Source: Armigeres subalbatus | Lineage: Eukaryota; Arthropoda; Insecta; Diptera; Culicidae | Direction of reading: 5' to 3' | DNA length: 64,000 nt | Assembly (NCBI RefSeq): GCF_024139115.2 | Contig: NC_085140.1 | Coordinates: 161,226,452 to 161,290,451, forward strand | Shown: piece after piece, positions 43,903 to 55,347 of the stretch | Numbering within the stretch: the stretch's first letter is position 1 | Layout of the letters: the number at the start of each line of letters is the position of its first letter | The notes under the pieces: generated by a model | Told to the model about the DNA's origin: nothing | Seen by the model: the letters and a program-made list of their open reading frames with translations, nothing else | Database searches by the model: none | Position numbers and translations under genes: made by a program

Positions 43903-44830
43903 GTGGATAGGGAACCTTGGGCCAACAACCTACTGTTCCCGAAACATCAATTTGTTCGAGAATCCGATAATGAAAGAATACGGACTGATTTTACGGCGAC
44001 GACTCTTAGCGCGAAACAACGGACACGAATAGGAACATGGAACGTTTTAACCCTAGCCCAGCAGGGTAAATTGGCACAACTTGCCAATGAGGCACGCCGC
44101 ATGAAGCTTGAGATCCTGGGACTGAATGAAGTCCGTTGGCCAAACTTTGGAGAACACAGAACGCCGTCGGGACAAGCTCTGCTATACTCTGGTTTACAAG
44201 GTGAACACGCTCCCCGGCATCGCGGAGTTGGCTTCCTACTAAGCGCTCAGGCACACTCTGCGCTTATGAAGTGGGAACCTATAAGTGAAAGGATAATCGT
44301 TGCCAGATTTAGAACACGGGTCCGAAACCTTACTATAATCCAATGTTATGCGCCAACCGATGCTGCCGATCTGCAAGACAAAGAGAACTTCTACAGTCAA
44401 CTCAATGCCGTCGTAGATAGTATTCCGAAGGGTGATATCAAGATCTGTTTGGGCGACTTCAATGCGAAGATCGGATCCGACAACTCGAACCATGAGCGCA
44501 TTATGGGACGCCATGGTCTCGGAGAAATGAGCGAAAACGGAGAGCTGTTCGCAGAATTTTGTGGAAATAACGACATGGTGATCGGGGGATCGCTCTTCCC
44601 TCATCGGCCGGTTCACAAGGTCACGTGGGTCTCCCGTGACGGCTTTACGGAAATTCAAATCGACCACATTTGCATCAGCCGAAAATGGAAACGGAGCCTT
44701 CTTGATGTGCGGAATAAACGTAGTGCCGATATCGCGTCTGATCATCACCTCCTCATCGGTAAAATACGCCTGCGCATTGCGCGGATTCGTCGGCAGGAGG
44801 AAAGAGTTGGACGACGATTCAACACACGCC
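43903..44830 (+). pseudogene. RTE-like LINE: APE endonuclease domain
   Basis: The N-terminal part of the ORF encodes an apurinic-type endonuclease that nicks target DNA for target-primed reverse transcription. Motifs in order: GTWNVLTL (Asn), LGLNEVRWP (catalytic Glu), YAPTDAAD, CLGDFNAKIG (Asp/Asn), TEIQIDHICIS and ASDHHLLIGKIRL (terminal Asp-His pair). All expected catalytic residues appear intact. The ATG at 43903 follows a leader without longer frames. The frame is lost near 44790-44820, where the true continuation (RRQEE, then the Thr/Ala-rich linker) moves to the next frame, so the domain is separated from the RT. Confidence 0.85.
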
Positions 44831-45605
44831 GACTGGTCCTTCATTGAAAAACTGGAGACACGTGCTGCAGATATTCCGGAAGGTGGCAGCGTGGAAGTCC
44901 AATGGACCGCCATCAAGAATGCCTTCATCGCCACCAGCGAGAACAATCTGGGCGAACTACGCACCCAGAGAAAACAATGGATCACCGATGAGACCTGGAG
45001 GAAGATAGAGGAGCGAAGAGAAGCCAAAGTCGCGATAGAGCGATCGAAAACCAGAGGAGCCAAAGTCTTAGCCCATCAACGATACGCGGCTCTTGAGAAG
45101 GAAGTAAAATGTTCATGTCGACGGGACAAGCGAGCGTAGGCAGACTCTCTGGCCGACAAAGGAGAGAGAGCCGGCGCAACCGGGTAAATTCGCCTCCTCT
45201 ACGATATCTCACGACGCTTAAGCGGGGCGAAGATGAATGCAACGATGCCTGTGAAAGACGCGAATGATCAGTTATTGACCGACCCAACTGACCAGCTGAA
45301 ACGCTGGTTCGAGCACTTCGAACAACTTTTTCAAGTGCCAGCCAGGCCATCACCACCTCGCCATGATCCGCCTAGGATCCGACGTATAACACGCGTCAAT
45401 ACCGAAGCTCCATCACTGCTAGAGATTCAAACAGCCATCCAAAGCATCAAATCGAATAAAGCCCCAGGGGTCGTCCGCATATCAGCCGAGATGCTCAAAG
45501 CTGACCCCATGACATCCGCTCAACTACTGCATCGTTTATTTCGTAACATCTGGAACACCGCAACTTTCCCGGTCGACTGGATGCAAGGTATCTTAGTGAA
45601 GGTGC
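44790..45605 (+). pseudogene. RTE-like LINE: linker and RT N-terminal part
   Basis: In the frame shifted relative to the endonuclease, the linker reads ADIPEGGSVEVQWTAIKNAF, RTQRKQWITDETWRKIEER and so on. Two in-frame stops (TAG at 45137-45139, TAA near 45185) interrupt a Trp/Arg-rich region. The frame reopens with MNATMPVKDANDQLL and LKRWFEHFEQLF and reaches the first RT motifs (SNKAPGVVRISAEML, WNTATFPVDWM, ILVKVP). It is cut at the Pro-Lys codons by the insertion starting near 45606. Confidence 0.8.
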
Positions 45606-46226
45606 CCAAGCAGCACAACTTGGTTCACTACTGAACATTTCACTGTGTTGCAACTATTCGGAAAGAAACAATCTTTGCGTGTGTGCCAATAAATATAACT
45701 CTCTTGCAATTTAAAAAGCGCATGAGTTGGAGCCTATGGAAACATCCTTCGATTGCAGTAAAATTGCAATAATGTTGCAAAATACTACAGCGTAAAAAAA
45801 TAAAATAAAAATATAAAACTGGATTCGATTTATGGATCTTGTGATTGAAAGTACTTCACTCTACCACAGCACCATTCAACACTTCGAAGGGACTGCATGT
45901 AGACTCACCAGAAAAACCCTACGATTATGAAGTTTTGTACTCGGGTTTCCTGTTACTTGATTGCACCATCACAGGAAAAAAATTGAAAAATATGCAGCCT
46001 AAAGATTATGTTTCGTGTTTGCAACATGAAGTGCAGTATTCTTTGGTTGTTTGTTTCCAAATGCCAAACACGTACTGCATTGCAATGTTAATGAAACATA
46101 GATCACAATTCGAACGTTTTTGACATCTTGATGCAACATTTTCGTACTTTGATGTTTTTCCAATGCCTTTATTGAAACTGAATAGAAATAGAGTGCTTTT
46201 AGGAGGATGTTGCGTGTGCTACTTGG
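45606..46226. mobile_element. 621-bp nonautonomous DNA element in the LINE
   Basis: Ends CCAAGCAGCACAAC and, on the complement of the right end, CCAAGTAGCACACGC. The direct repeat GGTGCCCAA occurs at 45601-45609 and 46226-46234. Because the TIR begins with CCAA, the true TSD may be only GTGC. Removing the insertion restores KVPKKGD in the LINE frame. Confidence 0.75.
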
Positions 46227-46501
46227 GTGCCCAAAAAGGGTGACCTGACTGTATGCGATAACTGGTATTATGTTGCTGTGTACCGTTCTCAAAGTTCTGT
46301 GCAAAATTATCCTAGCCCGGATTCAGTCGCAGGATCGATGCGACTCTCCGGCGGCAGCAAGCCGTATTCCGTGGCGGAAGATCCTGTGTGGACCATATTG
46401 TCACGCTCCGCATCATTCTGGAGCAGGTCAACGAATTCCAAGAGTCCCTTTACTTGGTATTCATTGACTACGAAAAAGCTTTCGACCGTCTCAATCACGA
46501 G
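46227..46501 (+). pseudogene. RTE-like LINE: RT fingers and motif A
   Basis: After the insertion, VPKKGDLTVCDNW resumes, then in other frames LLCTVLKVLCKIILARIQ and DHIVTLRIILEQVNEFQ, ending with FIDYEKAFDRLNHE (motif A with its catalytic Asp). At least two frameshifts occur within 275 bp. It is cut after NHE by the hAT MITE. Confidence 0.8.
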
Positions 46502-46932
46502 CAGTGGTGCAATTTATCAACAATGCCTGCTGAATGCGATTCTTTTGTTTTGTATTTTTCTCTATTCCTCTTTGCCTATGACGATGCCTTTCAGTCAGAA
46601 AGACAAAGCACGAATAGCTTAGCCAACTCGGTTTGTCAACAGCGGGCTGAAGCTGATGATCATTCGACACAAATTTCCTGTCTTTTTCTTTCAAGTGATA
46701 GTATTCACCCATGCATTTATATAGGGCCGTCGCTTTCGCGCACCAGCGCGTGAACCGAATGGACTGTCACTGTGAGCTGCGTGTGCGACGAGAGAAGAGG
46801 TCTTCTTTTGTTTACTTTATCTTCGATTGTTGCTGCTACCTATTTTCAGTTTTCACTGCTAGGAAGTGAATGTGAAAAGGTAATGATATCAATATCTTAC
46901 AAAGTCACTGAGACTGAGAATTCGCACCCCTG
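46502..46932. mobile_element. 431-bp hAT-type MITE in the LINE
   Basis: Termini CAGTGGTGCAATTTATC and, on the complement of the right end, CAGGGGTGCGAATTCTC. A perfect 8-bp TSD ATCACGAG lies at 46494-46501 and 46933-46940. Removal restores RLNHENMWGALRR in the LINE. It has no transposase. Confidence 0.9.
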
Positions 46933-47875
46933 ATCACGAGAATATGTGGGGCGCCCTGAGACGCAAGGAAGTTCCTGAGAAAATCATCGGCCTCATCGAG
47001 GCACAGTACGAGGCCTTCTCGTGTAGAGTGCTGCACAATGGGGTCTTGTCCGACCCTATCCGGGTCGTAGCTGGTGTGAGGCAAGGATGTATTCTATCGC
47101 CGTTACTGCTTCTCATCGTAATCGACGAGATTCTGGTAGATGCGATTGACCGTGAACCAAACCGCGGGCTGTTATGGCAGCCTATAACCATGGAGCACCT
47201 AAACGACTTCGAATTGCCTGATGACGTTGCACTCCTCGCGCAACGGCGCTCTGATATGCAGAGTAAGCTCAACGACCTTACCGAGCGCCACTCCTCGGCA
47301 GGTTTAGTCATCAACGTCAACAAAACCAAATCGTTGGATGTAAACACGGTGACTCCTTCCAGTTTCACAGTAGCCGGGCAACCAGTAGAGAATGTTGAAA
47401 GCTTCCAATATCTTGGTAGCCAAATGGCGTCAGACGGCGGTACCAAAATCGACATAGGCGCACGGATCAAGAAAGCAAGGGCTGCCTTTGCGAGTTTAAG
47501 AAATATCTGGAAAAACAGACAGATAAGTGAACGCACCAAAATACGAATTTTCAACTCTAACGTGAAATCTGTGCTGTTATACGCTAGCGAAACATGGTGT
47601 GTATCAGTGAAGAACACTCAACGGCTGCAGGTGTTCATTAACAGATGCCTGCGGTATATAATTCGGGCCTGGTGGCCTCACATCTGGATCTTAAACAACG
47701 TGCTCCATCGTCGTTGTCACCAGAGGCCGATAGCAATAGAAATTCGGGATCGGAAGTGGGGCTGGGTCGGCCACACTCTACGTAGGGGCGGAAACAAAAT
47801 CTGTAAACAAGCATTAGACTGGAACCCAGCTTTCAAGTCGGCCCTTTGCACCACCGGAGGTGTACAGGATCCATA
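46933..47875 (+). pseudogene. RTE-like LINE: RT palm, thumb and C-terminus
   Basis: A continuous frame beginning MWGALRRKEVPEKIIGLIEA. Motifs: VAGVRQGCILSPLL (motif B), then FELPDDVALLA where the family has F.ADD, so the residue before the two catalytic Asp is Pro instead of Ala. Further on are VINVNKTKSLDV, VESFQYLGSQMASDGGTKID and the C-terminal WGWVGHTLRRGGNKICKQAL. The tail appears deleted before ALCTTGGVQDP and the stop at 47874-47876. This is the best-preserved part of the element, but it has no in-frame link to the endonuclease. Confidence 0.85.
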
Positions 47876-47882
47876 AGTAAGT

Positions 47883-48578
47883 AGTATGGTTGGAGTTTTG
47901 TCAAATCTCATCAAGCGCCGACAAAAAACAGCGCAAGTTTTCAAGTAGTGGTTATTGTTGATCACAAATGTTTCTAAACTCAGTAATAGCCTAGGTATTT
48001 TACGTGATATAATATGAAATTAAAATGAGATGAGTAAATTCAAGCTACTCTTAATCTTGTCATTAAGCTCGTGATCTGAATAGGCTTTAACAGAAGACAC
48101 TTATGTTGTAATAGATCTGTACATGAAACGATATAAAAACTGATTATCACAGTCGTTTGCAACAATTTCACAAAACCCATACCATGTATTATTTATGTAA
48201 TATTTTTTTGTATGGCAGGGTTTGCGGTCTTAAAAACAAAGATAAAAATTACCAATCCGAAGATGATGAATATGATTTTGGCTGTGTCCAGATTGTTTAT
48301 CCTGATGAAGTTAATATCATGAAATATAATATAACATAATAATATATAATAATATAACAAAGTATAATACAATATAATATAATAAAACCTGTATAAATAA
48401 AAACGAAAAGAAAAAATGATAGCAGCAAATAAAAAATAGGAATTAAATGAAAAAGTTGAATACAATTAATGTAGTGAATTCTTTTTTGTCGCCATATTAC
48501 CTTATAAAGAGCAACCTGAAGTTAAAATACACACATCAATATCACCTCAAGATACTTTACATCATGTCACACAGCTCA
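47883..48578. other. AT-rich target region of the Jockey insertion
   Basis: Contains an (ATAAT)n-like run at about 48318-48390. The last 15 bp (48564-48578) are the left TSD of the Jockey element. No gene was recognised. Confidence 0.6.
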
Positions 48579-48835
48579 GACCGCATCGTGCTGTGCGGTT
48601 CTTTCTCTCTTTGCGGAAGGAAGTTTTTAATACTACCCGAAGCTATTTTAATTTCAACGGTGCTTCTTAGCGCTATTTGTACCCATTGATCCCGTTACGA
48701 TCTTTGCAAGGACCCGTGCCTTCGTTTTACGTTGGACCCGTTTGCGGAAGTAAAATTCCGACAAGCGGTGGTAATCCTGCAGGGACACCGTTCTGGGAAA
48801 AAACCTCTTAGAAGGTCACGTCTCCACGCTCAGCC

Positions 48836-50248
48836 ATGAGCATTAATAAAAACAAGAGGAAGGGGGAGTCTTTGAATTCTCCACTTCCTTCAAAGAAACA
48901 AGGTTTCAAGACCGTCCTGCCAAAGCGCGGAAAAAATAGAAGGAAGCTGGAGAATTCAGATATTCCTTCTAACTCTAATATCGGAAATAATTCTTCTCCA
49001 ATCGAACTGAGCAATCAGTTCGATTTGATTAATGATGATATTGAGCAAATCGAATCTACCTTTAGCCCAGGTGATTCGATTCATGCGAAAAAGCAAAGGA
49101 TTCCGCCAATTGTGGTATCTGTTGCCGAGTTAACTGGCTTCCGGAATGAGATTTTGAGTAACCTTCAGGGGATCAAGGTTTCATTTCAGATTGCTAGGAA
49201 GGGTGACTGCCGCGTTTTGCCGGGATCCTTTGACGATCGCAAACGTCTTCTTCAGTATTTAACTGAGAAGCGCCATAAATTACACACATACGACGACAAA
49301 ACTGAGCGATTGTTCAAAGTCGTCTTGAAAGGTCTCCCCAGTGATGATAAATCACTGGAAGAGATTAAAATTGAAATTTCTCAATTACTTGGATTTTCAC
49401 CAGTCCAAGTAATTAAGATGAAAAAGAAATCCCACTCTGGTACTTCCCAGAGGGGCATTTCTCAAGAATTTTATTTAGTTCATTTTAACAAAAGTGAACT
49501 AAATAATATGAAAAGTTTGGAAAAGGCCTGTATTATGTCTCATGTCCGTGTTACATGGGAACATTTCCGCAGGCCTGGGGAAATTCAAAACCCCACCCAG
49601 TGCCGTAAGTGCCAAAAGTGGGGTCATGGAACCAAACATTGTCACATGGATGCTAAATGCATGATTTGTGGTGGAACCTCTCACGCCAAGGACGCATGTC
49701 CTGTGAGAGAAGATTCCAATAAATTTAAATGTGCAAATTGTGGGGGCAATCATAAATCCAATTTCTGGGAATGCCCTTCATGCAAAAAAGTTTTGAATTC
49801 CCGTGCAAAATTGATGACGGGAAATTCTAATCGGATCCCAGATACGACGGGTAGAAATTTTTCAAACGCTCAAATTTCGAAACCAGTTACCGGTCGAGCA
49901 ATTCATACCCACCACAATTCACACACAAATTTTGCCGCTCGTCAACGGGTAGCAAGCACTTCAGTAAATTCCAATTTTTCGAATGTACCTACGTATGCAA
50001 ACATCGCTGCTGGTAGACAAAATTTCTCTTCTCCAAATGAGGTTTATACCCATGTCCCAACGGAAAATAACGGTCATGTTGCCGATTCAGGTAGCATGAC
50101 TGCTTCCGATTTTGATTTTTTAACTGAACAAATGCATCACATGATTGATGCAATGTTCAAAGCAAATACCATACCAGAAGCTGTTCAGGTTGGTATAAAG
50201 TACGCACAAAAAATTGTTATCGGACTCCGTTTTAATGGATCTAAATAA
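48836..50248 (+). CDS. Jockey-clade ORF1, gag-like RNA-binding protein
   Basis: A 470-residue intact protein that would coat element RNA and help form the ribonucleoprotein. The N-terminus is basic and low in order (MSINKNKRKG, KRGKNRRKLE). The middle (about 110-250) would hold the RRM-like/PRE_C2HC-type region, with LFKVVLKGLPSDD. Three CCHC-type zinc knuckles follow: Cys256-Cys259-His264-Cys269, Cys275-Cys278-His283-Cys288 and a variant Cys299-Cys302-His306-Cys313. The C-terminus is Asn/Ser-rich and ends in a helical segment (LTEQMHHMIDAMFK). Length and knuckle arrangement are usual for Jockey-type ORF1. The ATG at 48836 is the first in this frame after the 5-prime UTR. The stop overlaps the ORF2 start by 14 bp. 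Confidence 0.9.
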   Translation: MSINKNKRKGESLNSPLPSKKQGFKTVLPKRGKNRRKLENSDIPSNSNIGNNSSPIELSNQFDLINDDIEQIESTFSPGDSIHAKKQRIPPIVVSVAELTGFRNEILSNLQGIKVSFQIARKGDCRVLPGSFDDRKRLLQYLTEKRHKLHTYDDKTERLFKVVLKGLPSDDKSLEEIKIEISQLLGFSPVQVIKMKKKSHSGTSQRGISQEFYLVHFNKSELNNMKSLEKACIMSHVRVTWEHFRRPGEIQNPTQCRKCQKWGHGTKHCHMDAKCMICGGTSHAKDACPVREDSNKFKCANCGGNHKSNFWECPSCKKVLNSRAKLMTGNSNRIPDTTGRNFSNAQISKPVTGRAIHTHHNSHTNFAARQRVASTSVNSNFSNVPTYANIAAGRQNFSSPNEVYTHVPTENNGHVADSGSMTASDFDFLTEQMHHMIDAMFKANTIPEAVQVGIKYAQKIVIGLRFNGSK

Positions 50249-52882
50249 TTGTGTGAAAGTTCTAAATTGGAATGCCCGCTCTCTAAAGGGTAAGGAAGAT
50301 GAATTATTCAACTTCCTTTCAGTTCATAATGTGCATATTGCCATTATAACTGAAACGTATTTAAAACCAGGACTCTCCATTAAAAGAGATCCAAATTATT
50401 TTATCTACAGAAATGATCGTCTTGACAGACGTATCAAACATAAATTATTTTCTTCGTTTGAAACCAAAGTTTTTGAAACCTTGGGAGTTTCTGTTGAAAC
50501 AAATTTTGGTCAATTTTCCTTCATTGCAGCCTATTTGTCTTTTCAATGCAATGGGCAGCAAAAGAATTTGTTGAAAGCTGATCTTCAAATTCTGACTCGC
50601 AACAAATCAAAATTCTTCGTAATTGGTGACTTCAATGTCAAACACCGTTCATGGAATAATGCTCAAAGCAATTCCAACGGCAAAATTTTATTTGAAGATT
50701 GTTCTGCGGGATATTATACTATTCAATATCCCAATGGACCAACTTGTTTTTCTTCCAGTCGAAATCCTTCTACAATTGATTTAGTTTTAACGGATTCAAG
50801 TCAGCTGTGTGGCCAATTGTTAACTCATGCTGACTTTGACTCTGATCACCTTCCTGTGACATTTGAAATCTCACAAGAAGCCATTTACAATCCAATCAGC
50901 TCTACTTTTAATTATCATAGAGCTGATTGGGATTCATATAAAACATATATCGATAGGAATTTTGATGTTAATATTCCTTTGGATACCAAAAGTGATATTG
51001 ACAATGCGCTCGTATCTTTGACAAATTTAATTGTCGAAGCCAGAGGCATTGCAATTCCTAAATGTGAAATTAAATTCAACTCCATTATTATTGACGACGA
51101 TCTTCAGCTACTGATCCGTCTTAAAAATGTGAGGCGAAGGCAATACCAAAGAACTCGCGATCCCACGTTGAAAGTTATTTGGCGAGATTTGCAAAATGAA
51201 ATTAAACGAGAAAGGCAAAAACGTTTCGCTATTCTAAGAAATACCAACTTTGAGAATAGTGTCTCGAAGTTGGATCCCAGTTCGAAACCCTTTTGGAAAT
51301 TAACGAAAATTCTTAAAAAAAACCTCAAAAGCCAATTCCAGCGCTTCAAGAGGGAAATAAAATTTTATTAACAAATGGCGAAAAGGCTCAAAAACTTGCT
51401 CAGCAGTTCGAGAGTGCCCATAATTTTAGTCTAGGTCTTACTAGTCCAATTGAGGATCAGGTTACACGAAGCTTCGAAGACATTCTCAACCAAGATAATG
51501 TTTTTGACCCTTCGTTGGGAACTAATTTGGATGAAGTGAGATCTATTACTAGAAAATTTAAAAATATGAAAGCCCCGGGTGATGATGGTATTTTCCACAT
51601 ACTTATCAAAAAACTTCCTGAGAGCTCTTTATCCTTTTTGGTTAATTTATTTAACAAATGTTTTCAATTGGCATACTTCCCAGATAAATGGAAAAACGCC
51701 AAAGTTGTTCCAATTTTGAAGCCGGGCAAAAATCCAGCTGAGGCTTCTAGTTATCGCCCAATCAGTTTGCTTTCTTCAATAAGCAAACTGTTTGAAAAGA
51801 TTATTTTAAATAGAATGATGGTTCATATTAATGACAATTCTATTTTTGCTGATGAGCAATTTGGATTTCGCCATGGGCATTCAACCACTCATCAGTTATT
51901 AAGAGTTACGAAATTAATTCGGCTCAACAAATCTGAAGGATATTCGACTGGAGTTGCTCTTCTTGATATAGAGAAAGCATTTGACAGTGTTTGGCATGAA
52001 GGTTTGATTGTAAAATTGATGAATTTTAATTTTCCTCTGTACATTATTAAACTGATCCAAAATTATTTATCAGATCGTTCACTGCAGGTAAACTATCAGA
52101 ATTCTAAATCCGATAGATTACCTGTAAGAGCTGGTGTTCCCCAAGGCAGCATACTGGGGCCCATTTTGTATAACATTTTTACTTCTGACTTACCTGATTT
52201 ACCACCAGGGTGTCAAAAATCTTTGTTCGCAGATGACACAGGTCTCTCAGCCAAAGGGCGTAGCCTACGTGTCATTTGTAGTAGATTGCAAAAAAGTTTG
52301 GATATTTTCTCCACTTACTTGCAAAAATGGAAAATTTCCCCGAATGCTTCCAAAACTCAGCTTATAATTTTCCCACATAAGCCGAGAGCTTCTTATTTGA
52401 AACCTTCTAGCAGACATATTGTCACTATGAATGGGGTTCCAATTAATTGGTCTAGCGAAGCTAAATATTTAGGACTTCTGCTAGATCAAAAATTATCTTT
52501 TAAAAATCACATTGAAGGCCTTCAAGCCAAATGTAACAAATATATTAAGTGTCTATATCCACTTATAAACAGAAAATCAAAACTTTGTCTTAAGAACAAA
52601 CTTTTGATTTACAAACAAATTTTTAGACCTGCCATGTTGTTTGCTGTGCCAATATGGACTAGTTGCTGCAATACCAGAAAGAAGGCACTTCAGAGGATTC
52701 AAAATAAAATTCTGAAAATGATTCTTAAGTTGCCTCCGTGGTATAGTACCAATGAACTTCATAGAATTTCTAATATTGAGACATTGCAACAAATGTCCAA
52801 TAAAATAATTCAAATTTTAGACAAAAATCGTTGCAATCTTCTATTGCAACGATTAGCTCCTTGTACCCTTAGTATAAATTAG
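50235..52882 (+). pseudogene. Jockey-clade ORF2, endonuclease-RT with small lesions
   Basis: The ATG at 50235 (MDLNNCVKVLNWNARS) overlaps the end of ORF1. Endonuclease motifs: LNWNARSL, ITETYLK (Glu), VIGDFNVKHRSW, STIDLVLTD and DSDHLPVTFE. Around residue 66 the sequence goes from RNDRLDRR directly to IKHKLF; other Jockey proteins have a glycine-rich VAI-type strand here, so a short in-frame deletion is likely. At about 51315 the frame changes at a run of eight A (KILKK...), and the RT continues in the next frame: KAPGDDGIF, SYRPISLLSS, LDIEKAFDSVW (motif A), AGVPQGSILGPILY (motif B), LFADDTG (motif C with both Asp). The last ~20 codons appear shifted again near 52815. RT residues are intact, but the copy cannot make one ORF2 protein without frameshifting. 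Confidence 0.9.
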
Positions 52883-53121
52883 GTTAAGTTTAGTTTAAGT
52901 AGAAAACATTGTAATTCCTACATGGTTCAATTCAACCAGAGGAAATATTCTAACTGCCAGAGGCAATTGAAATGTATTAATAATAACTAAAAATGTAACA
53001 TAGCAAATAAGGATGATAGTGTTAAGAAAACACGGAACACCTAGTCTAAGAGATGAATGCATGTATTAGATAATTAGCAAATAAAATTAGCTAAAAAAAA
53101 AAAAAAATGTCACACAGCTCA

Positions 53122-53722
53122 TTCACTATTACTCAATATTGAAGGGACCATCGATTGAGAGAGGATATAGATGAAACCGATCAGAGTAGCCAAGACCAGC
53201 ATTAAGCCAGAGAACACATTGCCTAGGAGAGGATTATCTGTGAGACTTACCTACATATATAATGAATAAAATAATTATAGGAATAAATTAGTAGAAGAAA
53301 TATAATGAAAGTATTGAGTACAATAAAGTTGATTGATCAATTGTGTGAAAAGAATATAATGAATTAAATGAATATTTATACATCTATAATACATAAAACG
53401 AAAATATTGAATTTTATGGAATGTAATGATTATGATAAATATGTTGGACATATGGAAATAATTAATATAATGGGTATAATGATTATTACGTTCGAGTCAG
53501 CTTAGTGTCCTAACAAACACCATAAAATCTATCTGAAGTTTAGAAATTTAGTATAATGAGAGAAACAACCATGGAAATAAATATCAAAATTCTAAGCCCT
53601 TAAATAACGGAGTACACTTATGTACATTCCCGAGAACCAAATGAATGTTAATGAAACATGTTTTAAACTAAACCGAAAACAAATATTCACTCCGAATCTT
53701 CTTGTTTTATTATTGTTGTGTA
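53122..53722. other. AT-rich sequence right of the Jockey element
   Basis: Rich in TAATGA/ATAATG words and continuous with the left flank once the LINE is removed. No gene was recognised. Confidence 0.6.
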
Positions 53723-53890
53723 CAATAATTCTCGCTTAATTTTTCAAAAGGACCCAAGTAACATATCTTTCATTAATTAATTTGAATAGCGCAATCAACA
53801 GAACAACATGAAAGCTATTGATTGCTGTATTTAAATTAATTCATAAAAAAATTGTCACTTAGGTCCCCTTGAAAAGTTATGCGAGAATTG
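53723..53890. mobile_element. Foldback element around CCAAGTAACA-type core
   Basis: Inverted arms of about 70 bp (CAATAATTCTCGC on the left, GCGAGAATTGTTG on the right) enclose inner pairs GGACCCAAGTAAC / GTCACTTAGGTCC and AATTAATTTGAATA / TATTTAAATTAATT. The arms are only about 80-85% alike by eye, so this copy is older than the one at 26668. No TSD was determined. Confidence 0.55.
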
Positions 53891-55020
53891 TTGAATTACC
53901 CAGCCTACCTTTTTCAAGTGTTTCAGACATCAAGTGTAACTCATAGAAAAAGTACAATTATAATGAAACAATTACAAATTTTGTTTGAGATTGTAGATGT
54001 TGGATTGTACAAAGTTGTGAATACAGAATACAAGAATATAATTGGAAACGGCTCACCGGATATAACTGTCGAATCAATTCCAAATTCATGTCCTTCTAGT
54101 AAATGTTCCGTAAATAAGTTGGGACAAACGTCGAGCTTTTCTCCTCCAGTTGTCCGATGCGTCAAAATCAACTCACAGCTTTGTTCGACTTGTAGATCAG
54201 CCGCCATTCGTTGATGCGCTCCACATTTCTTGTCTCGTTCAGCGTTAGCACTGTGTTCCTCCATATTTTACTACTTAGAACCAGAGCCTAAAATATTCAT
54301 CTTCATGAAGCAATTTCGGTCCGAATTTTAACAAACATCGCATGAATATTCAAAACATAGAATGACAGAGTCAGACGACTACTCCACCTACTCATTTATT
54401 CGACTGTCACTGCGTGTGCTTACTATGTGCAGAAAAAAAAACATAATTAGCATTGTTTATGTTGATGTTTACCGTTGAAAGTGCCTCGCGAATGAAAATC
54501 CGATTCAGTTCTATGTGATAAATTACTTTACTTAATTTTTCACGTTGCGAGGGTGTTGCTACAACAAAAGCAGTGAAAAAACATTTCTCCATGGCGAACA
54601 TTGCACTTTGTTTACTGAGCAGATAGATAACTACCTAAGATCGATATCCCAGCATATCATCAATATCTTTGCTCAGAAGATCGAATGATGGGATAAATTG
54701 CAATGCCTGCTTTACTCACTTGAAACGTGTTCAGATTTAATATAATTGATCAATTTGTAAAATGTGCATAAATATTCAATGACTAATATTCAACTGAATA
54801 TTGACAGTCCAGAGTCGACTATGAATGTGTCTGGAAGTGAACTGACAAGTGAAGAAAAGTGGACTTCACCAAAAATTTTCGATTATTTTACACTCTGCTT
54901 CAAATTTCTTCGTTAAAAATACGCTTTTTTTCATATAATCTTATTTTTTTGACAACGGAAAATTTTCACGTCTTGTTCTTATCCCCGGCACACTTCAATT
55001 GATGTGCGTCCCAATCGCTA
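53891..55020. other. Unassigned sequence
   Basis: A minus-strand ORF of 107 codons at 53941-54264 (MEEHSANAERDKKCGAHQR at its start) has no family I can name. Remaining ORFs are short. No element ends were recognised. Confidence 0.4.
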
Positions 55021-55347
55021 ATAACAACAAAAAACCCAGATTAATCCACCTAGCGGTGATGGTGCCTTTCTCGTTCGTTCAAAAGGTTTGGAAAAATCTC
55101 AAATAACACCAATATGTGGATTGGTCTTATTTTTCATATTTGTTTATATGCATAAAAAAAATTCTCGCCAAACGCAATTTGTTGCAAACAAATCGGATTA
55201 GCATAAGAACAAAAAATTGCATTTTATTTTGTAGTTTTAAAATTAGTGTTTTCACCATAACTTTTGACCCAATTGTACGATCCGTCCAAGTTTCTATTGG
55301 AAACAATGGGACAAGATTCTGCGTCGAATGCAATCTGTTGCGAGCGA

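Larger units (their letters stand above)
43446..47882 (+). mobile_element. RTE-like LINE interrupted by two DNA elements
   Basis: A ~450-bp leader is followed by a single endonuclease-RT reading frame, now broken, and a short tail ending TAAGTAAGTA near 47882. The interior contains the insertions 45606-46226 and 46502-46932. Without them the element would be about 3.4 kb. The 5-prime end is approximate and no TSD was found. The C-terminus jumps from LDWNPA to ALCTTGGVQDP, which I read as an internal deletion of the usual arginine-rich tail. The clade call rests on the single-ORF layout, motif style and simple-repeat tail. Confidence 0.75.
48579..53106 (+). mobile_element. Near-full-length Jockey-clade LINE with poly(A) and TSD
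   Basis: The ~4.5-kb element has a ~260-bp 5-prime UTR, a gag-like ORF1, an endonuclease-RT ORF2 overlapping ORF1 by 14 bp, a 3-prime UTR of about 210 bp and a terminal A run. The 15-bp TSD ATGTCACACAGCTCA is perfect (48564-48578 and 53107-53121), so both ends are intact. Defects are limited to small lesions in ORF2. The perfect TSD and tail point to a recent insertion. Confidence 0.95.
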
